Origin: Aequorivita lipolytica
GTDB lineage: Bacteria; Bacteroidota; Bacteroidia; Flavobacteriales; Flavobacteriaceae
Reading direction: 5' to 3'
DNA length: 64,000 bases
Assembly (NCBI RefSeq): GCF_007997135.1
Contig: NZ_VORU01000006.1
Coordinates: 99,849 to 163,848, forward strand
Part shown: positions 44,125 to 52,270 of the stretch, piece after piece
Layout of the letters: every line of letters begins with the position of its first letter
Numbering within the stretch: position 1 is the stretch's first letter
The notes under the pieces: model-generated
Databases searched by the model: none
What the model saw: the letters and a program-made list of their open reading frames with translations, nothing else
Told to the model about the DNA's origin: nothing
Made by a program: the position numbers and the translations under genes

Positions 44125-45975
44125 TCACTCTTCCACCCTATCCAGTTCAACCTTCAAATTACCAATAATAAACTCCTGCCTATCCGGCGTATTTTTGCCC
44201 ATATAGAATGAAAGCAATTCCTCAATACTCATAGACTTATCCAGCATTACAGGGTCCAAACGAATGTCGTTCCCAATAAAATGCACAAACTCATCCGGTG
44301 AAATTTCACCCAAACCTTTAAAGCGGGTGATTTCGGGTTTTGGCTTTAATTTTTCTATGGCGTTTACTCGTTCCTCTTCAGAATAGCAATAAATGGTTTC
44401 CTTTTTATTTCGAACACGGAAAAGCGGCGTTTGCAGAATGTACAAATGCCCTTCCTTTATCAATTCGGGAAAAAACTGAAGGAAAAAAGTAATCAACAAT
44501 AACCGAATGTGCATTCCATCCACATCGGCATCCGTTGCTATTACAATGTTGTTATAGCGCAAATCTTCCATCGAATCCTCAATATTCAGCGCGGCTTGCA
44601 AGAGGTTAAATTCTTCGTTTTCGTAAACGATCTTTTTGGTCATTCCGTAAGTATTCAACGGTTTTCCGCGCAATGAAAAAACAGCCTGTGTATTTACGTC
44701 ACGGCTTTTGGTAATACTTCCACTTGCAGAATCTCCCTCGGTTATGAAAAGGGTTGATTCTAAATTTCGTTCGTTTTTAATATCTGCCAAATGCACGCGG
44801 CAATCGCGCAATTTTTTATTGTGAAGATTGGCTTTTTTTGCTCGGTCCTTTGCAAGTTTTCGAATTCCACTTAATTCCTTTCGTTCTCTTTCGGCTTGAA
44901 CTATTTTACGCTGGATTCCATCTGCCGCCTCAGGGTTTTTATGAAGATAATTGTCGAACTGGGTTTTTACGAAATCATTTATAAACGTTCGCACCGTGGG
45001 AAGTCCGCCACCCATATCGGTGGAACCCAATTTGGTCTTGGTCTGGCTTTCAAAAACAGGTTCGGTAACTTTTATACTAATTGCCGAAACAATGGATTTT
45101 CGAACATCGCTGGCTTCGTAATTTTTATTATAAAATTCGCGAATGGTTTTTACCAAAGCTTCGCGAAAAGCGGCCAAATGCGTTCCGCCCTGAGTTGTAT
45201 TCTGTCCATTCACAAAACTGTGATATTCCTCGCTATACTGGGTTTTGCTATGCGTCATCGCAATTTCAATATCTTCACCTTTCAAATGAATTATCGGGTA
45301 TGCGCTGTCTTCTTCAGAAATGGTCTCCATCAAAAGATCTTTCAATCCATTTTCAGAATAGAATTTCTCGCCATTAAAATCTATCGTCAGTCCCGGATTG
45401 AGATAGACGTAGTTTTTCAGCATTTTTTCTACGTACTCGTTCCTGTATTTGAAGTTTTTGAAGATAGCCTCATCCGGAATGAAAATCACTTTTGTTCCCT
45501 TTCGCTTTGTAGATTCTTCAATGGCAAGGTCATTTGTGAGTTCGCCCAAAGAAAACTCAGCCGCTTTCAGCTGGTTGTCGCGAACCGATTCTACTTTAAA
45601 AAACGAAGAAAGTGCATTTACAGCTTTCGTTCCAACGCCATTCAAACCAACCGATTTCTTAAACGCACGACTGTCGTACTTTCCTCCGGTGTTCATTTTG
45701 GAGACAACATCTATCACTTTTCCTAACGGAATGCCTCGGCCGTAATCGCGCACTTTCACTTCTTTATCTTTAATGCGTACTTCGATGGTTTTTCCCGCGC
45801 CCATTACAAACTCATCAATACAGTTGTCAATAACCTCTTTTAGAAGGATATAGATACCGTCATCGGGCGAAGATCCGTCACCAAGTTTCCCAATATACAT
45901 CCCAGGACGCATACGGATGTGTTCCTTCCAGTCCAGCGAGCGTATGTTGTCTTCGGTATATTGCGTTTCGGTCAT
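44125..45975 (-). CDS. parE: DNA topoisomerase IV subunit B
   Basis: A 616-residue GHKL ATPase/Toprim subunit. [11 protein letters not shown] at the N-terminus, DYGRGIPLG and [14 protein letters not shown] (ATP binding), and [13 protein letters not shown] plus [16 protein letters not shown] (Toprim, with the metal acidic residues) are all present. The start [20 protein letters not shown] at 45975 is the family start; the open frame to 46029 is extension. Works with the ParC subunit encoded downstream, but another gene lies between. Confidence 0.94.
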   Translation of the reverse strand: MTETQYTEDNIRSLDWKEHIRMRPGMYIGKLGDGSSPDDGIYILLKEVIDNCIDEFVMGAGKTIEVRIKDKEVKVRDYGRGIPLGKVIDVVSKMNTGGKYDSRAFKKSVGLNGVGTKAVNALSSFFKVESVRDNQLKAAEFSLGELTNDLAIEESTKRKGTKVIFIPDEAIFKNFKYRNEYVEKMLKNYVYLNPGLTIDFNGEKFYSENGLKDLLMETISEEDSAYPIIHLKGEDIEIAMTHSKTQYSEEYHSFVNGQNTTQGGTHLAAFREALVKTIREFYNKNYEASDVRKSIVSAISIKVTEPVFESQTKTKLGSTDMGGGLPTVRTFINDFVKTQFDNYLHKNPEAADGIQRKIVQAERERKELSGIRKLAKDRAKKANLHNKKLRDCRVHLADIKNERNLESTLFITEGDSASGSITKSRDVNTQAVFSLRGKPLNTYGMTKKIVYENEEFNLLQAALNIEDSMEDLRYNNIVIATDADVDGMHIRLLLITFFLQFFPELIKEGHLYILQTPLFRVRNKKETIYCYSEEERVNAIEKLKPKPEITRFKGLGEISPDEFVHFIGNDIRLDPVMLDKSMSIEELLSFYMGKNTPDRQEFIIGNLKVELDRVEE

Positions 45976-46077
45976 AAGATTTGGTGTAGGGTGGCTAATA
46001 TAAATATACGTGAGCACTTGTGAAACCAATACTTGGGAAAGTAATTAACAATAAAATGAGCGTTATTGTTAGTAAAA

Positions 46078-46168
46078 AGTCCCTCTAACCCCCAAAGGGG
46101 AAACTCTTACGTAAACTCCTCCCCTTTGGGGAGGCTGGGAGGGGACATTTCCGCTTTGGGAAATTAAG
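46078..46168. repeat. Intergenic imperfect inverted repeat (CCCCCAAAGGGG / CCCCTTTGGGG)
   Basis: GTCCCTCTAACCCCCAAAGG (46079-46098) faces CCCCTTTGGGGAGGCTGGGA (46121-46140), with GGGGAC following. The arms pair over roughly 22 bases with two small bulges. Elements with these words (CTAACCCCC, CCCTTTGGGGAGG) are, to my recollection, one of the commonest dispersed intergenic repeats in Flavobacteriia. Confidence 0.7.
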
Positions 46169-46257
46169 GGGACTGCTAAACTTTTGTGAAGAAAATTAGA
46201 TTGGAAGAATGAATTGCAATACTTTTCATAATTTCATACCACAAACAAAAAACCTGA

Positions 46258-47172
46258 ATGGAATTTATAGATTACTACAAAGTTTTGGGACTTGACAAAA
46301 GTGCTACTGCCGCAGATATTAAAAAAGCTTATCGCAAACTCGCGCGAAAGTTACACCCAGATTTAAACCCAAACGATAAAACAGCGCAACAGAAATTTCA
46401 GCAAGTAAATGAGGCAAACGAAGTGTTGAGCGATGTTGAAAAGCGTAAAAAATATGACCAATACGGAAAGGATTGGCAGCATGCAGATGCTTTTGAAGAA
46501 GCAAAACGTAATCAAGGCTCCCAAGGATTTGGAGGCCAGCGGACTTATTCGGGCGGTGGGCAAGGTTTTGACGACAGCCAGTTTTCAGACTTTTTTGAAT
46601 CTATGTTTGGCGGCGGGGGCGGCTTTAATCGCGGTGGCGGAAACAGAAGACAAACTTCGCAATTTAAAGGTCAGGATTTGAGTGCAACGCTTCGGTTGAA
46701 TTTGACCGATATTTTGGAAAGCCAAAAGCAAACTATCAGTATTGGCAACAAAAAAATCCGGCTTACAATTCCAGCGGGAGTTGAAGACGGACAGACCCTC
46801 AAAATAAAAGGCTACGGTGGCGAAGGAATGAATGGGGGCCCAAAAGGAGATTTGCTAATTACTTTTGAAATTTTAAACAACACACGCTTCAAGCGATTGG
46901 AAAATGATATTTATTCAACAGAAGAAATTTCACTATACACTGCGCTTTTGGGTGGCGAGATAACCGTTGAAACCTTAACTGGTAAGGTAAAGCTGAATGT
47001 AAAACCCGAAACCCAAAACGATACCAAAGTAAAGCTAAAAGGAAAAGGGCTTCCGAAGTACAAAAAGGAAGAACAGCACGGTGATCTTTACATTACTTAT
47101 AAAATTGTACTGCCCAAAAACCTTTCAGAAAAAGAAAAAGAATTATTTACTGAACTTTCAAAACTTAGATAA
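46258..47172 (+). CDS. cbpA: DnaJ-family chaperone CbpA
   Basis: A 304-residue type II J-protein. The J domain (1-70) has the essential H33-P34-D35; then a Gly/Phe-rich linker (about 85-130) and the C-terminal substrate-binding beta-barrels ([19 protein letters not shown]). It lacks the zinc-finger of DnaJ. It stimulates DnaK and in E. coli binds curved DNA in stationary phase. Stop overlaps the cbpM start (TAATG), the standard CbpA-CbpM pair. Confidence 0.93.
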   Translation: MEFIDYYKVLGLDKSATAADIKKAYRKLARKLHPDLNPNDKTAQQKFQQVNEANEVLSDVEKRKKYDQYGKDWQHADAFEEAKRNQGSQGFGGQRTYSGGGQGFDDSQFSDFFESMFGGGGGFNRGGGNRRQTSQFKGQDLSATLRLNLTDILESQKQTISIGNKKIRLTIPAGVEDGQTLKIKGYGGEGMNGGPKGDLLITFEILNNTRFKRLENDIYSTEEISLYTALLGGEITVETLTGKVKLNVKPETQNDTKVKLKGKGLPKYKKEEQHGDLYITYKIVLPKNLSEKEKELFTELSKLR

Positions 47173-47462
47173 TGGAACGTGAAAAATATATACTGATAAG
47201 TCATTTTTGCAATCATACACATATTGAGGTTTCATTTGTTGAAAATCTTCGCGAATATGGTTTGGTGACTTTTGAGGAAAAGGAAAATGATATTTTTATT
47301 GACGAAAAAGATATTTCAGAAATTGAACGCATGTTTCGCCTTCACAATGATTTGGGAATAAATTTTGAGGGATTGGATGCCATCAAACAAATGCTGAAAC
47401 GTCTCCAGAAAATGGAAAAAGAAATGGATTTGCTTCAAAAAAGATTGCGTTTGTATGAATAG
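47172..47462 (+). CDS. cbpM: Chaperone modulator CbpM
   Basis: A 96-residue protein with an N-terminal MerR-like wing region (ISHFCNHTHIEVSFVENLREYGLV) and a C-terminal coiled-coil helix with heptads (KQMLKRLQKMEKEMDLLQKRL). CbpM binds the J domain of CbpA and blocks its DnaK activation and DNA binding. Translationally coupled to cbpA by a one-base overlap. Confidence 0.88.
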   Translation: MEREKYILISHFCNHTHIEVSFVENLREYGLVTFEEKENDIFIDEKDISEIERMFRLHNDLGINFEGLDAIKQMLKRLQKMEKEMDLLQKRLRLYE

Positions 47463-47548
47463 CCATTTCTAAATGGAACGGTAAATTCTCTTTATGAAAT
47501 GTTAAATGGAATTTACACAATTTGGCAATCCTATATCTTTACCGGCTT

Positions 47549-48556
47549 ATGAAAAAAACCATCTTACTTTCCGCATTAACTTTTTGTGCAAACTTTTACG
47601 CACAGCAATCTTTTCAAAATTCAAATAACCTATCCAATAGTAACGAAACAGTTTCCTTTAAGTACGGAATGAATGATTCTGCTGATTTTATTGCCGACAA
47701 TCAAAATTCAGACCAGACCTCTTCCCAAACAAATTTTAACCCAAAAGATAAAACCGTTTTTGAAACCCAAAAAAGCAACTCTCCCTATGAATGGAAATGG
47801 GTCCGCGATGGAATCTGGACAGGTGCCGCACTTGGAGCGAGCGCTTATGGCCTCCTTCTTATTAAAGAAAAAAATGATTTGCCTGAAAGTGAAGAATTCA
47901 GTTTCACTGACCCCGAGAGTCTTCGGGAAAAAATTGATAATATAAATTTTTTGGACCAATGGGTGGCTGGAAAACACAATGAAGATGCAAATGCAATGAG
48001 CGACATTCCTTTTGCACTTTCTTTTGTCGCACCTTTTGCGCTGCTTTTTGACGATGAAATTAACGATCACACAGGTCAATACATTGGCCTTTATCTTGAA
48101 AGTTTGGCTACAACCGCAGCTCTATATACAATAACCGCTGGTTTGGTTGATAGAAGCAGACCTTATGTTTATGACAACAGTGGCGTTACATCTGAAGATA
48201 GACGCTTTAGAAACAATGGCCAGCGCTCTTTTTATTCTGGACACGTTGCCGCTACTGCCACTGCAACCTTTTTTGCCGCAAAGGCATATAGCGATTTTAA
48301 CCCAGATTCCAACGGAAAGATTTACGTCTGGGCTGGTGCCGCCACATTGCCAGCTGCTGTTGGGATTTTAAGAATGGAAGCAGGACAGCACTTTTTAACC
48401 GATGTTCTTATTGGTTATGTTTTAGGAGCTGGAACAGGTATTTTAGTGCCAGAGTTGCATAAAAAGAAAATGGAAGACATAGATATCTACCCGAGCTCAG
48501 GAACCAGTTTTAATGGTGACACTTATAATGGAATGGCTTTTAAGTATACTTTTTAG
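47549..48556 (+). CDS. Exported PAP2-family phosphatase, first motif altered
   Basis: About 335 residues with a Sec signal (MKKTILLSALTFCANFYAQ), starting at the ATG at 47549 after a TATCTTTA element (47534-47541). A hydrophobic region (200-320) carries the PAP2 motifs: VDRSRP (motif 1), SFYSGHVAATA (motif 2 with catalytic His) and RMEAGQHFLTDVLIG (motif 3 with His and Asp). In motif 1 the usual Lys six residues before R-P is Ala. The family removes phosphate from lipid phosphates, for example undecaprenyl pyrophosphate or lipid A precursors. Substrate unknown. Confidence 0.82.
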   Translation: MKKTILLSALTFCANFYAQQSFQNSNNLSNSNETVSFKYGMNDSADFIADNQNSDQTSSQTNFNPKDKTVFETQKSNSPYEWKWVRDGIWTGAALGASAYGLLLIKEKNDLPESEEFSFTDPESLREKIDNINFLDQWVAGKHNEDANAMSDIPFALSFVAPFALLFDDEINDHTGQYIGLYLESLATTAALYTITAGLVDRSRPYVYDNSGVTSEDRRFRNNGQRSFYSGHVAATATATFFAAKAYSDFNPDSNGKIYVWAGAATLPAAVGILRMEAGQHFLTDVLIGYVLGAGTGILVPELHKKKMEDIDIYPSSGTSFNGDTYNGMAFKYTF

Positions 48557-48595
48557 ATTCTTCGATCTTTATATCTTTAGAAAGAAACTTTAATT

Positions 48596-48625
48596 AAAAA
48601 ATCCCGCCATAAGCGGGATTTTTTA
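48596..48625. terminator. Bidirectional terminator
   Basis: AAAAATCCCGC/GCGGGATTTTT perfect 11-bp stem, CATAA loop, between the PAP2 gene and convergent ychF. Confidence 0.9.
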
Positions 48626-48627
48626 AT

Positions 48628-49722
48628 TTATACATTGAAGCGGAAGTGCATTACATCGCCATCCTTGACGATATACTCCTTCCCTTCTACCCCCATTTTA
48701 CCAGCTTCTTTTACTTTGGCCTCACTTCCAAAGGTTACGTAATCGTCATACTTTATAACCTCGGCACGAATGAAACCTTTTTCAAAATCTGTATGGATAA
48801 CGCCAGCGGCTTGTGGAGCAGTAGCGCCAACAGGAATAGTCCAAGCCCGCACTTCCTTTACACCCGCGGTAAAATATGTTTGAAGATTCAATAATTTATA
48901 AGCACTGCGAATCAATTTTGCAGAGCCGGCTTCGTCAAGTCCTAAATCTTCCAAAAACATTTGGCGTTCTTCAAAAGTTTCCAACTCAGTGATGTCTGCT
49001 TCAGTGCCCACGGCCAGAACCAATACTTCCGCGTTTTCGCCGGCAACTGCTTCTTTTACTTTCTCAACATAAGCATTTCCACTTGCTGCAGAGTCTTCAT
49101 CTACATTGCAAACATACATTACAGGTTTGTCTGTAATAAATTGTGCATTCACAATATATTCTTCTCTTTCTTCATTTGTTAGAACAATTGCACGAACAGA
49201 GATACCTGCTTCCAATCCGCTTTTTACTTTCAACAAAGCAGCTTCTTCTTTTTGAGCTTCTTTATTTCCGGTACGGGAGGCGCGTTTCACTTTTTCAAGT
49301 TTTTTATCTACCGTTTCCAAATCCTTTAATTGAAGTTCAATGTCAATTGTTTCCTTATCGCGAATTGGGTTTATATTGCCATCAACGTGAATAATGTTAT
49401 CATTGTCGAAACAGCGCAAAACGTGCAGAATGGCATCTGTTTCCCGAATGTTGCTCAAAAACTGGTTGCCAAGACCTTCGCCTTTGCTGGCGCCTTTCAC
49501 AAGACCAGCAATATCAACAATTTCTACAGTTGCGGGAAGAACGCGTTCTGGTTTCACCAATTCTTCAAGTTTCAACAAACGTTTGTCGGGCACATTGACC
49601 ACCCCAATGTTAGGTTCAATGGTACAAAAAGGAAAATTTGCACTCTGTGCTTTTGCATTGGACAAACAATTAAATAGAGTGGATTTTCCAACATTTGGCA
49701 ATCCTACGATACCTGCTTTCAT
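48628..49722 (-). CDS. ychF: Redox-regulated ATPase YchF (Obg family)
   Basis: A 364-residue P-loop NTPase: [11 protein letters not shown] (G1), [20 protein letters not shown] (G3 and following), and the YchF-specific N-x-x-E/D version of the specificity motif (CNVDE), which binds ATP instead of GTP. Ends with the TGS domain ([37 protein letters not shown]). It binds ribosomes and is implicated in oxidative stress responses. Monocistronic from its own promoter. Confidence 0.96.
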   Translation of the reverse strand: MKAGIVGLPNVGKSTLFNCLSNAKAQSANFPFCTIEPNIGVVNVPDKRLLKLEELVKPERVLPATVEIVDIAGLVKGASKGEGLGNQFLSNIRETDAILHVLRCFDNDNIIHVDGNINPIRDKETIDIELQLKDLETVDKKLEKVKRASRTGNKEAQKEEAALLKVKSGLEAGISVRAIVLTNEEREEYIVNAQFITDKPVMYVCNVDEDSAASGNAYVEKVKEAVAGENAEVLVLAVGTEADITELETFEERQMFLEDLGLDEAGSAKLIRSAYKLLNLQTYFTAGVKEVRAWTIPVGATAPQAAGVIHTDFEKGFIRAEVIKYDDYVTFGSEAKVKEAGKMGVEGKEYIVKDGDVMHFRFNV

Positions 49723-49779
49723 CTAAAATAAGTTTTATAGGTAAACGAGTTATTAATTTAGCCTCGATTTACGAAGGTG

Positions 49780-49809
49780 CAAATATACATTTTAGAAGAA
49801 TACTTTCAA
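49780..49809 (-). promoter_or_regulatory. ychF promoter
   Basis: Minus strand TTG (49809-49807), exactly 19 bases, TATATTTG (49787-49780): ideal Bacteroidota promoter. Leader of about 50 bases to the ychF ATG at 49722. Confidence 0.72.
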
Positions 49810-49925
49810 TGATTGGTTTAAAATGCTTTTTAGAAAAAGATTGGGTTTTATTTCACTAAAAATTGACAAGAATTTAACTATAATAGATTTAGTTTTACCC
49901 GATAAACCTTAAATAACCAATAATT

Positions 49926-50399
49926 ATGAAAAAAGCGATTTTAAGCCTTGCAGTTGCAATTTTAACTATAACGGGAATAAACGCCCAGGATAACAAAGAT
50001 GTTCAATCTACCACAACCGTTAAAAAAGTGACGCAAAAAGGAACTGATGTGAAAACAAAAGTGATGAAGGAAACTGAAACGGACAGCGAAATCATCCAAG
50101 TTGAAGGTACTGAAAAACAGGATCAAGCAACGAAAGTTATCAAGAATAAAGATCTTGATTCAAAAATGGTTACTGACGATGTTTCAATAGATGCTGCGAA
50201 CCAACAAGGGCAAATAGCAATTAAGCAAAGACAAGAAGCGGAGTTGGCCAAAAACATTGCTGAGCAAAAAGAAAAGGCTGCAGCAGAAGCAAAATATGTG
50301 CGCCAGGAAAAAATGATGCAACAGCAAAAGGAACTTGAAGCCAGAAGAGCTGAATTGACAAATCGCCCTGATGGAATGGCAAAATTGAAAAAAGACTAA
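49926..50399 (+). CDS. Exported, highly charged coiled-coil protein of unknown function
   Basis: A 157-residue protein with a Sec signal (MKKAILSLAVAILTITGINAQ) and a very polar mature part made of Lys, Glu, Gln, Thr and Asp. Residues 22-90 alternate K-V/T-x-K patterns with T-E-T-D-S, residues 95-150 are a strong helix (GQIAIKQRQEAELAKNIAEQ, KEKAAAEAKYVRQEKM) and look like a coiled coil. No enzymatic motif. A periplasmic spacer or scaffolding role is conceivable. Confidence 0.65.
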   Translation: MKKAILSLAVAILTITGINAQDNKDVQSTTTVKKVTQKGTDVKTKVMKETETDSEIIQVEGTEKQDQATKVIKNKDLDSKMVTDDVSIDAANQQGQIAIKQRQEAELAKNIAEQKEKAAAEAKYVRQEKMMQQQKELEARRAELTNRPDGMAKLKKD

Positions 50400-50422
50400 G
50401 AGAATTTGCTTTCCCAATTAAT

Positions 50423-50453
50423 ATAAATCCGCTCATACTATGGGCGGATTTAT
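50423..50453 (+). terminator. Terminator between the coiled-coil gene and the hydrolase pair
   Basis: AAATCCGC/GCGGATTT stem with inner CATA/TATG pairing, then T/A-rich DNA. Likely bidirectional, as the next gene is convergent. Confidence 0.7.
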
Positions 50454-50456
50454 TAT

Positions 50457-51257
50457 TTAAAGCGTTTTGTATAAAATTTCTTTATACACCTCGCTATCTA
50501 CTAATTCGTTATGTGATCCCCCTGGTACGGTAACAAATGTGAGGTTTCCTTTTGTTTGAACCTTTGAAAGCCTTTGGCTGTTTTCGTAATCTACCACATA
50601 ATCATCGGTGCCATGAAAAATTATTATCGGACATTTTACTTCCCTCAAATACTCATTTGTGGGAAAATTATATTTCAGAAACCAACTTACTGGAAAGATT
50701 GGGAAACGCGCGCCTGCAACTTCCGAAAGGTTATAAAATGGAGCTTCTAAAAATAACCGCTGTGGATTGTTTTTTGAAGCAACATAAGTAGCAAATGTAG
50801 TCCCCAAAGATCTTCCATAAACTACAATTTTATCTTCTGGATATCTTACAAGTAAATAATTGTAAAACAACTGAGCATCACTATAAAGCGCTTTTTCATT
50901 GAGGTTTCCAACACTTTTCCCATAGCTTCGGTAATCCATCACCACCACATCGTATTGCAAATCGACAAATTTTTGAACTACAATTCCCCATCGGGAAAGT
51001 TCGCCTGCATTTCCGTGAAAATAAAGCACTACACCTTTTGGGTTTTCTACTTTAAAATGAAGTGCGTTTAGTTTTGCGCCATCTGTAGTATTTAAAAAGA
51101 TTTCCTCAAAATTGTTTTTGAAAGTATAGGTATAATCCTGCGGAAGTGATTCGGGAATAAAGATCATTTTCTCCTGCAAAAAATAAAGCGCTGCAAAAAT
51201 GACAACATATAGGGATGCTATTACAATTAAAAATTTTTTTAGTCTGCGCATCATCAT
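50457..51257 (-). CDS. Membrane-anchored alpha/beta hydrolase (BEM46-like), second copy
   Basis: A 266-residue protein with an N-terminal membrane helix (about 8-27) and a serine-hydrolase fold: oxyanion HGNAGE, nucleophile GRSLGT, Asp in HGTDDYVVD, and His in PGGSHNELV. Very similar in layout to the hydrolase encoded just upstream (51254), so the two are tandem paralogues; they overlap by four bases (ATGA). Three possible ATG codons in a row at the start. Family members act as lipases, thioesterases or depalmitoylases; the substrate is unknown. Confidence 0.85.
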   Translation of the reverse strand: MMMRRLKKFLIVIASLYVVIFAALYFLQEKMIFIPESLPQDYTYTFKNNFEEIFLNTTDGAKLNALHFKVENPKGVVLYFHGNAGELSRWGIVVQKFVDLQYDVVVMDYRSYGKSVGNLNEKALYSDAQLFYNYLLVRYPEDKIVVYGRSLGTTFATYVASKNNPQRLFLEAPFYNLSEVAGARFPIFPVSWFLKYNFPTNEYLREVKCPIIIFHGTDDYVVDYENSQRLSKVQTKGNLTFVTVPGGSHNELVDSEVYKEILYKTL

Positions 51258-52111
51258 CTTGAAGCGTGTTTTACACCAATACTAGTGGTTGAAAAATCAA
51301 TATTTTTTTGCTTTGATTTGATAATTTCTGTTAGAATTTTATGGTAGGATTCGAAGTTATTCAAATTTTTATGACCACCTTCTATTATTGGGTGCAACCG
51401 AGTAAGTTTTGCGTTTATTTGAGAGAGTTTTACACTGCTGCTAAACGGTATCAACTTATCATTTGTTCCGTGGATAATGTGTATTGGGCACTTAACGTAT
51501 TTAAGCCATCTGTAGGTTGGCATTGGGTATTTCAGAATAATGGAAAGCGGCATGAAAGGCATATAACGGCCGGTTACTTTAGTGAGACTATAATAAGGGG
51601 CGTCAAGAATAAGCATTTTTGGATTGTTCATAGATGCCAGTTTGGTGGCAAATCCTGAGCCAAGCGAACGTCCGTAAAGAACAATATATTTTTCACTTAC
51701 CTTTTCACGAATTTTATAATAAATAAATTGTAAATCGTGTTTTATTGCTTTTTGGGAACGCTTTCCGGTACTCTTGCCGAAACCCCGGTAATCAACCATA
51801 ATCACATCGTAGTTATTTCGAGTGAAATCTACCGCAAACTTGCCCCAGCCCTTTATACTTTTTGAGTTTCCTTTTAAATATAAAACTACGCCAAGTGGTT
51901 CTTCCACAGCAAAGTGAAGACCATTAATAATAGCGCCATCACGCGTTTCCAGATTGTATTCTGAAACCTTTTGGTTCTCATAATAGAAGTTGAAATCCTT
52001 CGGCAGTTTTTCAGGCTTAAATAAAAAGTAATCCTGTAAATAATACAACAGTAGGCTAAGGACAGTATAGGCCACTAGAATAATAATTAATATATGAGTC
52101 CAGAGTGGCAT
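51254..52111 (-). CDS. Membrane-anchored alpha/beta hydrolase (BEM46-like), first copy
   Basis: A 285-residue paralogue of the downstream gene: N-terminal helix (about 5-27), KGNSKSIKGWG in place of the usual H-G-N oxyanion box, nucleophile GRSLGSG, Asp in HGTNDKLIP and His in EGGHKNLNNF. The catalytic triad is complete although the oxyanion loop reads LKGN instead of FHGN. It is coupled to the second copy by an ATGA overlap. Together they suggest paired hydrolysis of related lipids or acylated proteins; inference. Confidence 0.85.
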   Translation of the reverse strand: MPLWTHILIIILVAYTVLSLLLYYLQDYFLFKPEKLPKDFNFYYENQKVSEYNLETRDGAIINGLHFAVEEPLGVVLYLKGNSKSIKGWGKFAVDFTRNNYDVIMVDYRGFGKSTGKRSQKAIKHDLQFIYYKIREKVSEKYIVLYGRSLGSGFATKLASMNNPKMLILDAPYYSLTKVTGRYMPFMPLSIILKYPMPTYRWLKYVKCPIHIIHGTNDKLIPFSSSVKLSQINAKLTRLHPIIEGGHKNLNNFESYHKILTEIIKSKQKNIDFSTTSIGVKHASR

Positions 52112-52270
52112 AAGTTTTACTTTCTAATAAATGTACAAAAATACTCTCACGCTTTTTAGAATTTAGAAAGTTATGCGCAAAAGCTTGTTTATAAATTGAA
52201 AACCAAATCGCCTAACGAATGAATTAAAAGTCTAACTTTAACAAATAACTAACACAAAAAACAACAACCA

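Noticed and set aside
44896..45726. A 276-codon open frame on the plus strand opposite parE
   Set aside because: Lies entirely within a well-supported gene on the other strand, has no recognisable domain and unusual composition (Phe/Ile/Arg-rich); a shadow of parE codon bias.
45976..46029. Longer parE start at 46029
   Set aside because: Upstream residues do not fit the family; the next Met begins the conserved [10 protein letters not shown] start.
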